A DNA stretch of 64,000 nt from Channa striata (lineage: Eukaryota; Chordata; Actinopteri; Anabantiformes; Channidae): NCBI GenBank assembly GCA_033026295.1, contig CM065168.1:26772306-26836305 (forward strand), given 5' to 3'. Shown piece after piece: positions 1-13,400 of this stretch. The position numbers and the translations under genes were made by a program. The notes under the pieces are model-generated. The model was not told the origin of the DNA. It made no database searches and was given only the letters and a program-made list of their open reading frames with translations. Within the stretch, counting starts at the first letter, position 1; every line of letters begins with the position of its first letter.

Positions 1-3000
1 CTGTCTAAAGTCTGTTATTCAACATGTCGGTGGAATGTCAGCTGGTGAGCGAAGCTTCATCTGTAGGTGAGGAGTTTGCCTTGATCCGTACACAGCAGAA
101 GGTTATCTTTTCTTCCGGTTTGCTATGAAGTATTTCCACCAAATTCCCAACTCTTTTTAAAAATCATTTTTAATTCACTTTATGATTGTGTTTTAACTAT
201 TATTAACCACTCTTTGCAAATAGATGTTTTCCAGACAACTCTTAATGCTTCATACAACTGCACTTGCTAAACCTGTTAAAAAGAAAGAAAGCAAGCAACT
301 CAGATCCATCCGTACCAAGTAGTTATTATTCCAACTTTTGGTGAGGCCAGCTGTAGTGTTTATGCTCTGAACCACCACAACAATCTGCCTGAGGATCTTG
401 AGAAAGTGTGAATGTTTTTATATGCAAACTTAAAACTCACCTTTTCAGGCAACCTTTAGATTAAACATTTTATGTTTATCATTTTATTGCAATGATTTAT
501 ATAAAACTGTTGACTTTCTTTAGTTTTTTCCATTGTTTCTCAAGTTTTATTCATCATGGTTTTTGAACTGTTTAACTATATTTTAAATATGATTTTATAT
601 AAAATATATATAATATAATTTAATTTTTTTATTCTATGATATGTATGCATCAGTCTTTTTTCTTATAGTGTGTTTTTCAACACTCTTGTTTTGTGGGCAT
701 TGTTATCACAGTTTTGAGGGTTTATTATCTTCCTGTGTGGAACATTTTTTTATCAACTTTTTAGCCGTCCTTACTGCACTTCAAATTGCATTAGTCTATA
801 TAAAAAAGTTTTTGAGCTTTTAATTATAAAATATTTTGAGATTTAAGATTTTAAAATGAAAGGCTTTTTTATTGTCTGCTGGCTGACAATTCCAGCACAA
901 TTAGGGAAGGTGTTTCATTTTGGGTCTGACAGCATTTCCTCAGTGTAGGGATGAGGCTCCATGTAGCTTGTTTGCATGTGGACATGTTAAGTGTGTGTAT
1001 TACATTTTTGGCTTTGGTTATTCTGCTTTTTTTGTAACATTAGACAGTTACGGATTCTCCCATTAGCACCTGCAGGTGGGCGCTTAGTGCAGCCATGCAT
1101 CGCAGGCATAAAGAGATAGGTATAGATTTAGTCCCACTGGAGCACTGAGCCGTTCCTTCATGCTCTGCACTGTTGAACTAACACCTTTTTTTCTGTACAG
1201 TAAGTGACTTATATACAATGAGCTGCATTTTATTTGGGTGCTACACATTATCCAAGATGGACTGGTCTAAAATTTTAACTTGTTTTTTTTTAAAGATCTA
1301 ATTCATTTTTCATGATGTGTTGTAATCAAATTCCTATTATATTGGTTAGATCACAAACCCTTCATGCATTTTATTACCTTTCTTCTTCAGACACCACCAC
1401 TGTCTGCCACTGTTCTACACAGACACCAGAAAAGTGTCAGTGGAAATTGGTGGTAAAAAGAAATGAATGTGTGTAAGTAGCTGATGACAGCATAAAGTAA
1501 GATTTCAGGCAGCACAAATGGGCAAGAAGTCCCATCAGAAGAAAGGAAACACCACAAGGATTTGAATGAACAAATGCAAAGAAAAGCAAGGAAAGAGATA
1601 TGAAATGACTCTGAATAAACAGCTGATTTTACTAAAACCCTTAGGCCTGATTCTGTCTAACTCTATCCAAGATTGCGAGCCAGTCCCACTTTTCCATATT
1701 TATTATTCACCACAGATAACATACAAGCAGCCTTGTACTATGCATTAAGCCTGGATGTCTCTCTGCAGAACCGCATTAGGCATCAAATGTAGCTTTCTGC
1801 ACTATATCGCTATGTTTTCCACATCTCCCCCATCAACCTTGCTGTTCCATAGGGTTATATCCATCAACTACCTAGCCATCGATCAGCCTTGGCATTACTT
1901 TCTTCTGTCTGCTTGCTAGGTTGAGCTCATAAAACATCCGAGACATTATTGTGCATTAGACAATAAAGATGTGCTGCAGGGAAAATCCATTAGCGTCTAT
2001 AGAGAGAGGTGGCATGAATAGAAATGTCTAAGGTCTTGACTGAGATGATCCATCTTGCTCTCTTGGGCTGATGTGCAACAGCTTTTGTGCTTTATGTGAG
2101 TGAACATGTGTTACAATGAGAGTTGATGTTCCTAAGGTGGATTTGCATCTGAGTGTGTGGGAGCAGATATTGTCATTTTATGCCCGGGTTTCATTGATAT
2201 GAAGTCTCAATTATTTCCTACCTCTGCTGTATTGTCTGACAGATATACAGTTTTACACTGTTTGCTGTTTTCACATTTGCAGTAGGGAGGCTTCCAGATG
2301 TTCAACAGTTTGGTCGAAAGCATGACACCTTGAACATGGAGAAATTAAGCTCAAAATGGTTTAACTGTAATTTAGTCTGCCGCTGCTGTAAGGCCATGTT
2401 TAACCAAGACCAACAACTTAGTGTTAAAGTCATCTAGAATCCTACAAGGCACAGGCCGTATTCTAGTGGTTTTGGTGAAGATCCAACATTGTCACCATAT
2501 TCCCATAATGTTTACTGAGCACATTTAAACCTGCGTCATGCTACTTGAGGAAGGGATACACAAATTCCGATAAAGTTTTTATAAAAAACTTATTTTGTTA
2601 CAGACATACAGCAGCACGCAAGAGCCTAACGTAGACTCGTGTGTGGTGCCAACTACAGTGTCAGAGAGTAAAAATGCGAACACGAGTGGGCTTATGCGAG
2701 GACAAACATGGAGATTGTTCCGAATGGTTTGCAGGGAGGATCTTGGCTTTGATCCTCTTCAGCGAGAACGTTACAGCCTTTATGCCTCCCAGACCTTGAA
2801 CCACTTTCACATTGAACTCTACTTCCAGACCACTCTGCTTCTAGTGCCACAATCAGGAAAAGTATTATAATGCTCCAGGTGGCAGATTACCAAGAAACAC
2901 ACTGTACATAATCTTATTCCCATACAGATAAATCTTTTAAAATCTAATTACCTCATAATTTCTGTCACCATGAGGACACATTTTACTTTTCTTCTGTGTG

Positions 3001-6000
3001 ATGTGACTCCAATATTGGCAACAGTTGGCTCAACTTTACTGTATTGTTGGGTATAATTAACCAGTTGGCCTCCAGGGAGCTGCTAGCAGGGCTGTAGACC
3101 TAAAGCCTTGTTAGACATTTATTTATGCAGGGACAGTCAACTGAGCATGCTTGCTCTTTTACAGCACTGCTCTGACATTCATACAGTTCTACTGGGAGCT
3201 GCCCAGATAGATCAGAGTCTGCTGATGCTGGTCACTGCACAACACACTGCAACAGTTGCTTATGTGCCTTGGCTGCCTCTCCCCTTAGAGATAACAATGG
3301 AATTCTTTCTCCCCTGTCGCAACAAAGCCTCTCCAAGGTTACTGCCTGTGCCTACTCACTTCCACTGTCGACTCTCATTCATCGCGTTGGTTATTTTCTC
3401 CATCTTTCGCTGACATAGGTACAGTGTAACTGCCACTGTTTCCTCTCTTTGGCTTCCTTCTTCCTTACCTCTGCCACAGTCTTTCAGTTAGACTGTAAAC
3501 TATGGACAATGTAGTTTTTCACTAAAGCCCTGGGTGGCCTCTGTGGCAGCATCATCTCACAAGCGAGGACAAACTAACTTATACATTTTAAGGGCGGGAA
3601 TATAAAGTTAGGTCTATATGTACACTAGAGTACTTGCATAGTGACATTATTTGTCCTCATTAAATCTCTTAAAACACTAAAAAAAGAAAATACTTTGATG
3701 TCTACACAAATATTAGTGTATGGAAACTGAGTGTCTATCATTAAAAGTGTAAAAGAGATGCTGTTCATTCGACATTTCTGACCAAGCTTCAAATTGTATC
3801 ACATAATTTCAATGGACCCGACTGTAAAATCAATGGTATGTTTAGTCATTAGGAGACTAATGTATTGTTTTAAATTTTAAATGTATTTCAATATGGTGTA
3901 GCAGACCTTAAAAATTAACAATATAAAAATAATAATGTGTAACTGCTGTCGATGGTATATCCTTGTAACTGTACTAATGAAAACCAAACAGTCACTGGTT
4001 CCTAGCGTTTGATTTCTTTCTTCGTTTATAGTTTTCTTTGATAATTTCCGCAATTAGAAGTCGAAGAAGTGCTTTTACTGAGGTGTTAAAATCTGGCATT
4101 AAATTGCAATTAGAAATGACTTATAAGGGGATTACCCCCTAATGTTCTGATTCTGGTTGGATTCCTTTGTCATTCCCTCTTTCTTTTTATTATCCCCATA
4201 TCAGCAAGAAAGGCAAAAATTGTGAAATTCTTTTTTAAAAATCCAAATTAATAAATTAATTGTAAACAGGGTGAATAATGTAGAAGAAAAAATAAGGAGT
4301 AGTTATGTAGGTTTTTTCAGTTCTCTAGGCATTTACCAAGCACTAGGTCAACTTCAGAATTAAAAAAGTTTTCCTGCCATGAAACACCACTCGGAGTAGC
4401 TTTCACTTCTCTGAGAACAATGTACAGCTTTACACTTTTCCCCCATGGTTCCATATGCCTCTTCACGTCTCTGAATTGCAGTTTTTATTAATATAGGTTA
4501 TCAGTGTGCCTGTCAGTCTAGACTCTAGACCCACCATCACTCTTGATTTGAGTAACAGTCTGACCGACCCCGCGTCCTGATCGGCCTTGGTCTGCAACCC
4601 TCATTCAATCCTCACGGTTCAGTTGCCTTTTTTTAGTTCATCACATTTTCTTTTTTGACATTCAGTCAGGTCCACAGGGATGCCTCTGTCGTTCAGATTG
4701 TGTCATTATCTGTACAACTACAACACTTAAAAACTAGCAAGCCTTAACTGGCACATTGATGATGAAACATTTAGTTTTCCAAAATGTTACAGTGCTACAG
4801 CTCATTATCCACTTAGACCATCCATCCTTAACATAGCGTGACTCAGGTTGGAGTGATAGTTGACACCCTGAGGCACAGTATAGATAATGAGCAGCTGACT
4901 CAGTGCTGTAGTTTGAGATTAGCCAGCAGGTAGAGCATGTCTACAAGGCCAGATCATCCACTAAAAAAAAAAAAATCTTTTTCACAATTTTGCATTTACT
5001 GCAAAAATGGTGCAGGGGCCAACACTAATCTGAAAATAGAGGTTTGGGATTTGATAGGGTTTTTTTTTATTAAATGCATGACAACATCAAAAATATCTTG
5101 TACTAAATAAATACCTAGTTATGTACTAATGGTATCTCTCAAATTTAACTTTTTAAGGTGAATTATTGCTAATAAAGAAAGCAGAAATAAATATTGGCTG
5201 TTTATCTCCAGAACTTCATCGGGTCATGACACAGAAACTGCTAATGTTGGGTACAACAAATTGGTTTAATTTGCTTTAAAAATAGTGAATGCCAGGTAAA
5301 GCGTATGGTAAAGTATGGTGCAAAAAGCAGCTCCCCCTGACACGTGTGACTGAAAGAAAGAAAGAAAACTGAAAACTGAACTGTTCAGCAAAGAGTCAAA
5401 TGTCTATCAACCTCACTGGCCTTTAAAACAGTGAAGGGCCGGGAGTGATACATCATTTTGTGAAGGACATTTTTATTCTGACAATTTTCTTTATTTACAA
5501 CTTGGGAATAACTTTTTGTCATTTTTTCAACAAAATCTTCTAAATCAAAGTAAAAAAAAATCCAGTTTGTCAGTTAGCCCACAAAATCCTCTACTCCCAC
5601 AGTGGCGATTTAGAGCATTTCTGCTGCTGCCACAATAGCTACGTATTATTTTGCCTTTTAATGCAGGTGCGTCAGAGCAGGTGTACGCCAGCTGTGTCTA
5701 AAACAAGAAAAGACACGGACGCGTGAATCTGTTGCTGTGCTACAGTTTGAATGTGTGCGCACATGTACAAACAACAGACCCAGCGACTGTGTAATTCAGG
5801 CTGCAGGATGCCTGAAGGGGCAGCCCTCTTGCTTCGCTCGGTTACTCACTGGAAAAAAAGGAAAATACACCCCCGATCCACCGGCAGCTAGGAAACAAAT
5901 TGAGCTAAAAGGTCAATCACCCCCTTACCCCCCTACCTTACTTTAATTAACAAATCAGTTCAAAATGCCAGGGAACCAGAGGCTATGAAAATATCACACC

Positions 6001-9000
6001 GTAAAGTTGCTTCTTTCTTGCTTCTCAGTGCTAATTGGGCGCCTTTTAATAGACCAGTGAATAGATGTTAATCATTAACTAATACATACAGGCTTTGCTC
6101 ATTGTTTATTGTCCTACTGCTCTTTAGGCAAAGTTATTTTGATTGATATCAGCTCTGGTGTGTATCACACTGACTTTCGTTCAAAACTGAAATTATTGCT
6201 TGAATTGGATTTATCAAGTGAAGTGAGGTCAACATGTCAGAATTCTGCTAAAGTGCAGCCATTAGTGAGACTGGCAGTGCTCTCTGATACTCAAGCTATC
6301 CCCTCCAAACCTGCTAGGCTTTATTGCTTCTTCTTTTGTTCCTTTATCTATACCTTTTTCAAGTCACATCTCAATTAATAGACGGAGAAACACAATTGTG
6401 CTTTCATTTGTTTGGAGAGGTGAGAGGCAACAGGAAAAAAAAACACAACAAAGTGGTAGAATTGCATTAACTTTAATGAGGGAACCAGAAACTAAAGATA
6501 AAGCATCCTCAATAAAGCAGGAGCAGACAGAGAGAGAAGTAGACAGAGGATGGGTAAAAGAAGGGCAGTATAGTGAGTCAGTCGAAAGGAAACCTGAAGG
6601 AAAAAGAAATATGATTAGGGAGAAAATGATGGCGAGGAGAAAGTATAGTGTGAAGGAACCTAAAGATTTTAGGGTGTGTGGCATAAAGAGGTAGATGCCA
6701 GTTGGCAAAGAAAAAAGAAATAAAAATGATAAAGTGGGATAGGGCGAAGCAGATGCCTATTTCACCAAGTCAAACCGTCTGCTCCACCACAGAGTAACAG
6801 AAAACCAGCAAAACAAAGAAAACTATGGTTCCTGCAATTCTTATGGAAACTATGAGATGGGGGATCTGTATGACAGTAAACTGTTATATCTGATAATGGG
6901 GTAAAGGCTTGGTGTAAACATAAAGCCGAAGGGTGACAGCCAGTGACTGTAGTAGCAACACAAACTCCCCTTAGAATGTGCTCTCTTACTTTATACAGCA
7001 ACCTTGTGTGATTTTAGTATTCACCAGATATATCTGTTTTAAATATTATATGAATGCCAAGGATGCTGGTTCTGAAATTCAGATTAGGAGATGATGGAAA
7101 ATAACATTTGTGACTGCATTTCTAGCAAATGGTTAGAGCCATTGCTGTGCTGTATGGGCTTGGCAGCAGTCAAACTCTGACTGCTCTAGCTGCGACAAAT
7201 GGTCAAGTAGTCCGTCCTTATCATAAACCAACTGAAAAAGACTTTGCCTATTCTTTAATAGACATAATCCGTTCCCCCTGGTTTCAGTAGAATAATGAAA
7301 CGCACACATTCAGCCCAGAGACTTGTTCAGTGGGTTTTAAACTGGGCTTGCGGTGGCTCATGCCTCCACAGTTCCTGCCCTGCTCTGCTACACCAAGGGG
7401 ACTGCCCCAGGGGAGGCAATTAAGAGTGTCCGCTGCGCCGGTGACAGCTGCTCCAGCCTTAGCCCTGAAAGCCTCCCAGCTTCACACCACTGATGGGGAA
7501 ATACTGCAGAACCGGTCGAGGGGAAAGGAGATGGAACAGAGAGAGTCAGAGGGGACGAAGGAATCAATGAAGACCAGCAGTCAGCCTGAAAGCATCAAGT
7601 GATCACATTATGTTAGGGAGTGGGGGCTAAAGTGTGACTTCAGCTTGTGTACAGTCATTCACACCTTCATTGCAGATGTACAGAGTGAATTTTAACAAAG
7701 ATTGTTAGGAAAACTTGGCGCCATAGAGAGGGCTACCCATTCCAAAATACTGTATATGCTTCTTGATAACTGAGCAACTGACTCATAAATGCTATATTTT
7801 CACAGTCACACTCACTAAACTGGTTAGAGAAAGCCAAACTCACTCATTCCGTATGTCGTAGGAAAAGGCAGGGGGAGTTGCAACAGAACATGTTGGTATA
7901 ACTGTGATATTAAAAATATTAACATTTGACAAAATAATATTCACCTGTAACCATCTCAGGGGCATTCCATCGTCATAGTTGGGTAGAATTCTTCAGGCCA
8001 TGATAATCATATTATGAAAATCTGATTTTGAACTGTGATGTCACCCTAAATGATTTCAGTAACTGAAACATACATTGAAATGCTTTGGAAATGGCTTTTT
8101 ATTTTCAGTACTGTGTTATTTACATTCATCTTAAGTTATAAAAGCAACTGTTCTTTCTAGACAATACAGTGTGCTTTTATCACTGTTATTCTCCTCAAAA
8201 TATTTGCATATTTCATTGAAGTGAACGGCAAAAACAATCTTTGTCATCTTCTTGTCAAAAATATGGAGAGACGGCTGAGTTGAGGAAAGTAAGAGTAAGC
8301 AGTATGATGTTTTCAGAACACAATGTTACTGAATCAGGGAAAGTTTTTAATTGGGACCTCTGAGATAAGGCTTATGATGCAGATCTAGCAGGGTTGGGCG
8401 TGGTGCAGTGATTATGCATTCCAAGATGCATTCTTAAGCTTGCATTTCCATGCTGTACCCACTGAATCAAATTCCTACCCTGTTAATTTTTTCAAGGTGT
8501 TTGCCTGAATCAACCCTGCAAAGGCAGATACAGTATGTTGCTATGAATAACACCGCTGTTGTTTTTGAGGAGGACGTTAAGAAGACTGCTTTTCCACTTG
8601 TTCTTCTGAATTCCCACATGTCTGTTTTGCTTCGCCATTGATTGTTTAATGCAACACAGAGGCTAAGCAAAGTGGATTTCATTTGGTCTCACTAATTGAT
8701 TAAAAGCTGTCACTTGAAGGGGAAAGTGCACAATTGTTATGGCTCTTTTCTAGCACATTCTTCCATTTATTATGTTTTTTTTTTTTTTTTTACCATTATC
8801 TGGATAACTTTGACAGCATTGTCCAACCTTGGTGCCACTGGCTTCAGATTCAGTCACACTGGCAGTCACCTGTGGGCCAGCAGTCGGATTAAAAAGCTCC
8901 CAGTGTGATGTAACCAGAACAAGCTGACAAGCCAGCACACCCCTAGATACAGTATACCCACTGGATCACTTTCGGATACAGGGCCGGAACCAAAAGTCGA

Positions 9001-9089
9001 CTTTATTTACTATGCCCTGATTAAGCTTAAAAGACAGTATCAACGTATGCACAAATTCATAAAGTATATTTCCAATATCTCATAAAATC
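1..9089. other. Intron of nrxn2, no gene recognised
   Basis: AT-rich non-coding sequence with a strongly AT-rich patch near 575-640, A13 at 4963-4975 and the T17 run at 8775. Open frames here are at most about 115 codons and compositionally random. One at 2595-2870 starts next to a TTTTGTTACAG acceptor-like site but resembles nothing I know. No LNS6 exon of nrxn2 was found on the minus strand. Confidence 0.7.
8775..8791 (+). repeat. T17 homopolymer
   Basis: Seventeen T residues with no recognisable retroelement body immediately next to them. Confidence 0.95.
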
Positions 9090-9200
9090 ACATTTCAAGA
9101 AAAGTTTGGACACTTTGTAAAACTTTAATGCAATGATTGCAAAGATGAGCTGCATTTCAAATCCAGTGACCATACAGTTATATTTCGATATGTGGTCTGT
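9090..9200 (+). mobile_element. Possible fragment of a dispersed teleost repeat
   Basis: The stretch AAGAAAAGTTTGGACAC, TTTGTAAAACTTTAATG, CAATGATTGCAAAGATG resembles the end of a common fish DNA-transposon repeat in which a 'gaaaaagttgggacac' motif precedes 'caatgatttgcaaa'. It is short and recognised from memory only. Confidence 0.3.
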
Positions 9201-9689
9201 GTACTACTCCCGGTTATAGGTTTAAATTGTTTTTCTTTCCAATATCTATTACATATATGTTATAGGACTACCCTAATATAGCATTTAAAAAAGGGAATTC
9301 GAAAAATAAAAAAGAAGCATAAAAAAAAAGGCCAAGCTCTGAAAACATTTTCTGTTCTACAGTTTAAGTCTGTTTTGTCAACTGACGTGACTGTTCAGAT
9401 AAGACCTGTGAAGTTATAGATTTCTCTAACACGCTGCCAGAAAATGCTGTTTATTTTAGTTGCAGAATCCCAAACCTTTACCTTATGTCCAGAGCAACAG
9501 CCACCGCAGCTTTGAACAAAATGTTAGCTTTGAAAGGGGATAAAACAGACGATTACAAGAAAAAACCTCGAAATTTCAATCAGTCTTTAAAAGTTTAGCA
9601 AAGATTCAAGTGTGGAGTATTTGTATGTCTTTTATAGCAGGTGAATGCAATACAAGAGCCTTTACAGTGCTGCAAAGTAACAAAAATTA

Positions 9690-9835
9690 ATTTTTTTTCA
9701 TGTATCTGTATTTTACCTAAGTAGAATAAATGACAACTTCTTTGACTTTTGCTGCGCTACATCTAAAAGTGTTAGCTATACTTTTTAATCCACTACATTT
9801 CTAATAAAATTTGTGCTACACATTACAATCACATT
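9690..9835 (-). repeat. Dispersed teleost repeat, copy 1 (minus orientation)
   Basis: Motifs such as CTGTATTTTACCTAAGTA, GCTGCGCTACATCTAAAAG and TTTTTAATCCACTACATTTC are the inverse of a widespread fish repeat rich in 'agtaaaagta' and 'gtagtggagtaaa' words. The copy at 49.05-49.36 kb has the opposite orientation. The element class (DNA transposon or other) is unknown to me. Confidence 0.55.
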
Positions 9836-10292
9836 CATTTACACATTTCTTACTTTACCGCTTTATGCATGTTTGATGAAAACAAATTAAGAGTAACAGG
9901 CATAGATTCAGTTCCTAATTTTGATGCTCTTATGGACAAGAAGTGAAAACCCCACGATTGATGATCTATTTTCATATATAATCCAACTGAATTCAGTGTA
10001 TGTGTGCGTTGAAATAGGGATCCATGAATGCTATGTCAAATTCACTCTGCCATGTGAAAGTCGATCAAACTGCGTGTCTTCTCTGACGGACATCTTTTGA
10101 CATTTTATCAGTGGTTATATCACTGCTTCTTTTTATGTTTATAAACAAAGCTGAAAAAAGCATCTGATCAAACAACTAAAACAGCTTTAACCCATCAATT
10201 AAATATGTCTATTACTTATTAGTACTGATGTCCCTTTCTTTGGACAGGGAAAACAATTAAGTACTAATTTTGATTCTTTACGTAAAATATAA

Positions 10293-10420
10293 ATCATGTA
10301 TTTACTTACTTTTACCTAAGTAAAAATTTCAGGAAACACTTATACTTTCACAAGACTATTTTTTTGGTGTAGTTGTACTTTAACTTAAGTAGAGATTGAA
10401 GTTTTTACTTCGCTGCAAAT
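10293..10420. repeat. Degenerate 'tactttaactaagta' repeat block
   Basis: It contains repeated words built on TTACTTTTACCTAAGTA, TTGTACTTTAACTTAAGTA and TTTTTACTTCG, the same vocabulary as the repeat at 9.69 kb. It could be the other end of one interrupted element spanning about 9690-10420 or a second fragment. The 450 bp between them hold no recognisable signal. Confidence 0.4.
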
Positions 10421-13400
10421 GCAATTCTCTCACACAACAGTCCTGTGTCTTATTGCTTTGTTACAACAGGTCCTTTAGTCTGAACGTGAAAGATTATCAG
10501 TCATCTCTTGTCACGCCTGTAAGGGCTTAATTCATAATCAAACAGCAACGACAGGGAAACAGAGCGGAGTGGGGCTTTTTGCTGCCAGGGAAAACTTAGC
10601 TTGTTGTTTGTTTGGAGTTAAGTTCAGTTTTCAAGATGCTCAGATGCCAGCTCTACTGCCACTCACCCACCTACACAAGCACACAAGCACAGCCTATACA
10701 CACAGATGTACACACATGTATAATACACAAATGCCTCCTACTCTGTGCAGTATGAGGAAGCCTCTGTCAGTTTCCACTTATCAAAAGGTATTGGGGTGAC
10801 ACTTAGCAGAGCTCTACCAAATGCAAACAATGTGATATATTTTGCACGATCCTCTAATGAGCCAGACAGCAGATTCTATTGCAAAAATTTAAACATGCAC
10901 AAAAACACAGATGCACACCACTGCAAGGATGACAACTACTTATGTTTTATGACTTGAGTGCATATACATTTTTCACAATACATTTGTCACTGTAATAGTC
11001 AACATTTAGTTTTGCTGTGTGCTATTGTTCACCCGCAGACCTCGCTCCATCCCAAAGGTGCACAACAGAAATTGCTGTGCAACCAGGCTGATGTTGGCTG
11101 TACCACCCACTGTTTAAAGCCACAAGCTCGAGTTACCTCGCTTTTCACATGCCAGACTTGACAAGCTTCTGGCAGCTTCCCTCTAAAGAGACATTTTGTC
11201 AAATCTGACATTTGTTGCCATGTTACCATTAAACACCAACCTTGCATTGTCGCCAGTCGAAAGGCATGGATGTGTGTCCTTCACTCCCACATCACATCAG
11301 CCACAAAAAGCATTTGATTGCTGAGAAGACTGACTGAATAGCAGAGGTAAAAGATGAAAAGTCAGTGCTGTTATCTTTTGGTCAGGTCTGAGAGGTCATT
11401 ACACAGACAATGTGGTGTGTAAGATGAGGGTGGCATTATTCTTTACTTGGTAATTAACAAAAGTGATGCAAACTGCCCCACCCAATTAACAAACACACTG
11501 ACGTGTTACCAGTGCATTATTCAGAGAAATATCACTTGCGTACTTTTGGGAGTTAATCTGAATACCTCCACATTCACATTTGCAGCAATTTTCAGTTTGA
11601 AGGAATAGGGTCCACAGAAATGGAAGCAGTATAAGAAGTAAAATTATGTCAATCTAAATGTGTGATTAATACAGGTGGCAGACCAGAGGGAACAAATGCA
11701 TAAAGGGATACCAATCCTCTTTACAGCTTTCTTGTATTCTTGTGTACTGCCTGCCCACAATCCAGACATTAATCAAGGAGCAAAAGAATTGTTTTCTCTC
11801 CACTGCATAGCACAAAAAATAAAACTTCATTTGTGTCTGGGGCGAAGAGAGGGGTAATGTTGCGTGACATTCTCTTCATATCGCCGAGCTAGAGGTCACC
11901 TCCTGGCACTGAGGGAAGAGATAGAGGGAAAGAATAACGCTGTGCATCTCTCACCTGCTCACCCACTGTGCTGGCATTCATCAATCCTCTACCCTTCTTA
12001 CTGTTCATGTCCGTCCATCTATCCCACTCCTGAGACACATACAATACTTGTGTACCCTTATCACACATCGATGTCTTTGCCGTCAACACACACTGACACA
12101 CACGACCAATACTGACTACGACATGAACCATCCGAGATCACCTTCCTTTATTTGGATAACTGGATATGAGCCATAAAGCAGCCTGCACACACAAACAGCA
12201 TATTTGGACTCTCATCTTATTACCCAGAATGCCTTGGTTTTGTTGTAATTGCTCCCGAGCTTTGACACCACGGAACAAACGTTTTGGAAGTTAAATGTAC
12301 ACCATGTAATTAATTTAATTGGTGGCAGATTAGTGAGACAAGGACTTCATTTAAAAGGTATGCCATTTCTAAATGTGATAAACACAGTCATAGTGTTTAA
12401 CATTATAACAGAAAATCATTCAAATTAAATTGCATTTCCAAAGCTATTTGTAGGAGTGATCAGTGAGTGTTTTTGTGTGTGGGTGTTCGTGTGTGTTAGA
12501 GCAACAGTTACATTTGCGCAAATGGAATGAGTCACATTAGATTGACAGGATACAGTACATTTACAGTCTCACCACATCCTAACTTGTGAATCATCTGCAT
12601 ACTTCGGGCTTCTCTGAATCATTGACATCTCAGAGCAAAAATAGTAATGGAATCCCACATCTTCCGTATGTGTGAAATAATTGCAATCAAGTCCAAGAAC
12701 ACTACAGTGGGCTGTTTCTTTGAAAGAAAAGAAATGCAATTTTCAGTATCAGATTAAGAAGAAAAGTTTGAAATGCTCCTTGAAACTAGTACAGCAATGC
12801 ATCCATTATCGAGCACTTAAAGCCTCTACCAGAGTCCAACATCAATCACATTTATTACTCTTCAATTACTGTGACCTTTTGATCCCCAAAGTGCAGCTTA
12901 TGGACAATGGCCTCTACCTGTGAGTGAAATGCAATCAATACCTGGTGAGCTTTATGCTTCTCTGCACTGTATGAGAGACCATAGGGAAGATCCAGAAAAG
13001 AAGCTTGCTGCCATGAATGGAAGAAGGAAACTGACAAAGCAAGACAGATGACTGACAGGTAGGGAGCACACTCTCTCAACAGAGGAAATGATATAAAGTC
13101 AAGTGCAGTGCTGGGAACTTCACCTCTGCATAAAGGCAAGCACAAGTGATGGCTATATATCACTCTGGTCACTCACTGCAAACATAGTCTCATTATTTGG
13201 GCCTCAATATAGGAAAGGAAAGAAAATGCCGCAGAGCAAGGAAAGATAATAAAGAATATGACTAATGCAGAGTTGAGCGGACAGAAAAAAAAAGGAGTTT
13301 AAGAGCAACACTAACCCATTGGCAAACAGATCAAGACTCCTGTGCGGTAAATGTTGCCAAGCAGACAGATACAGACAAAGAGACAAGTGGACGGTAGAAG

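Noticed and set aside
2595..2870. Open frame starting at an acceptor-like TTTTGTTACAG
   Set aside because: The tract before the AG is purine-interrupted, no protein family is recognised, and the frame continues past any donor to a plain stop.
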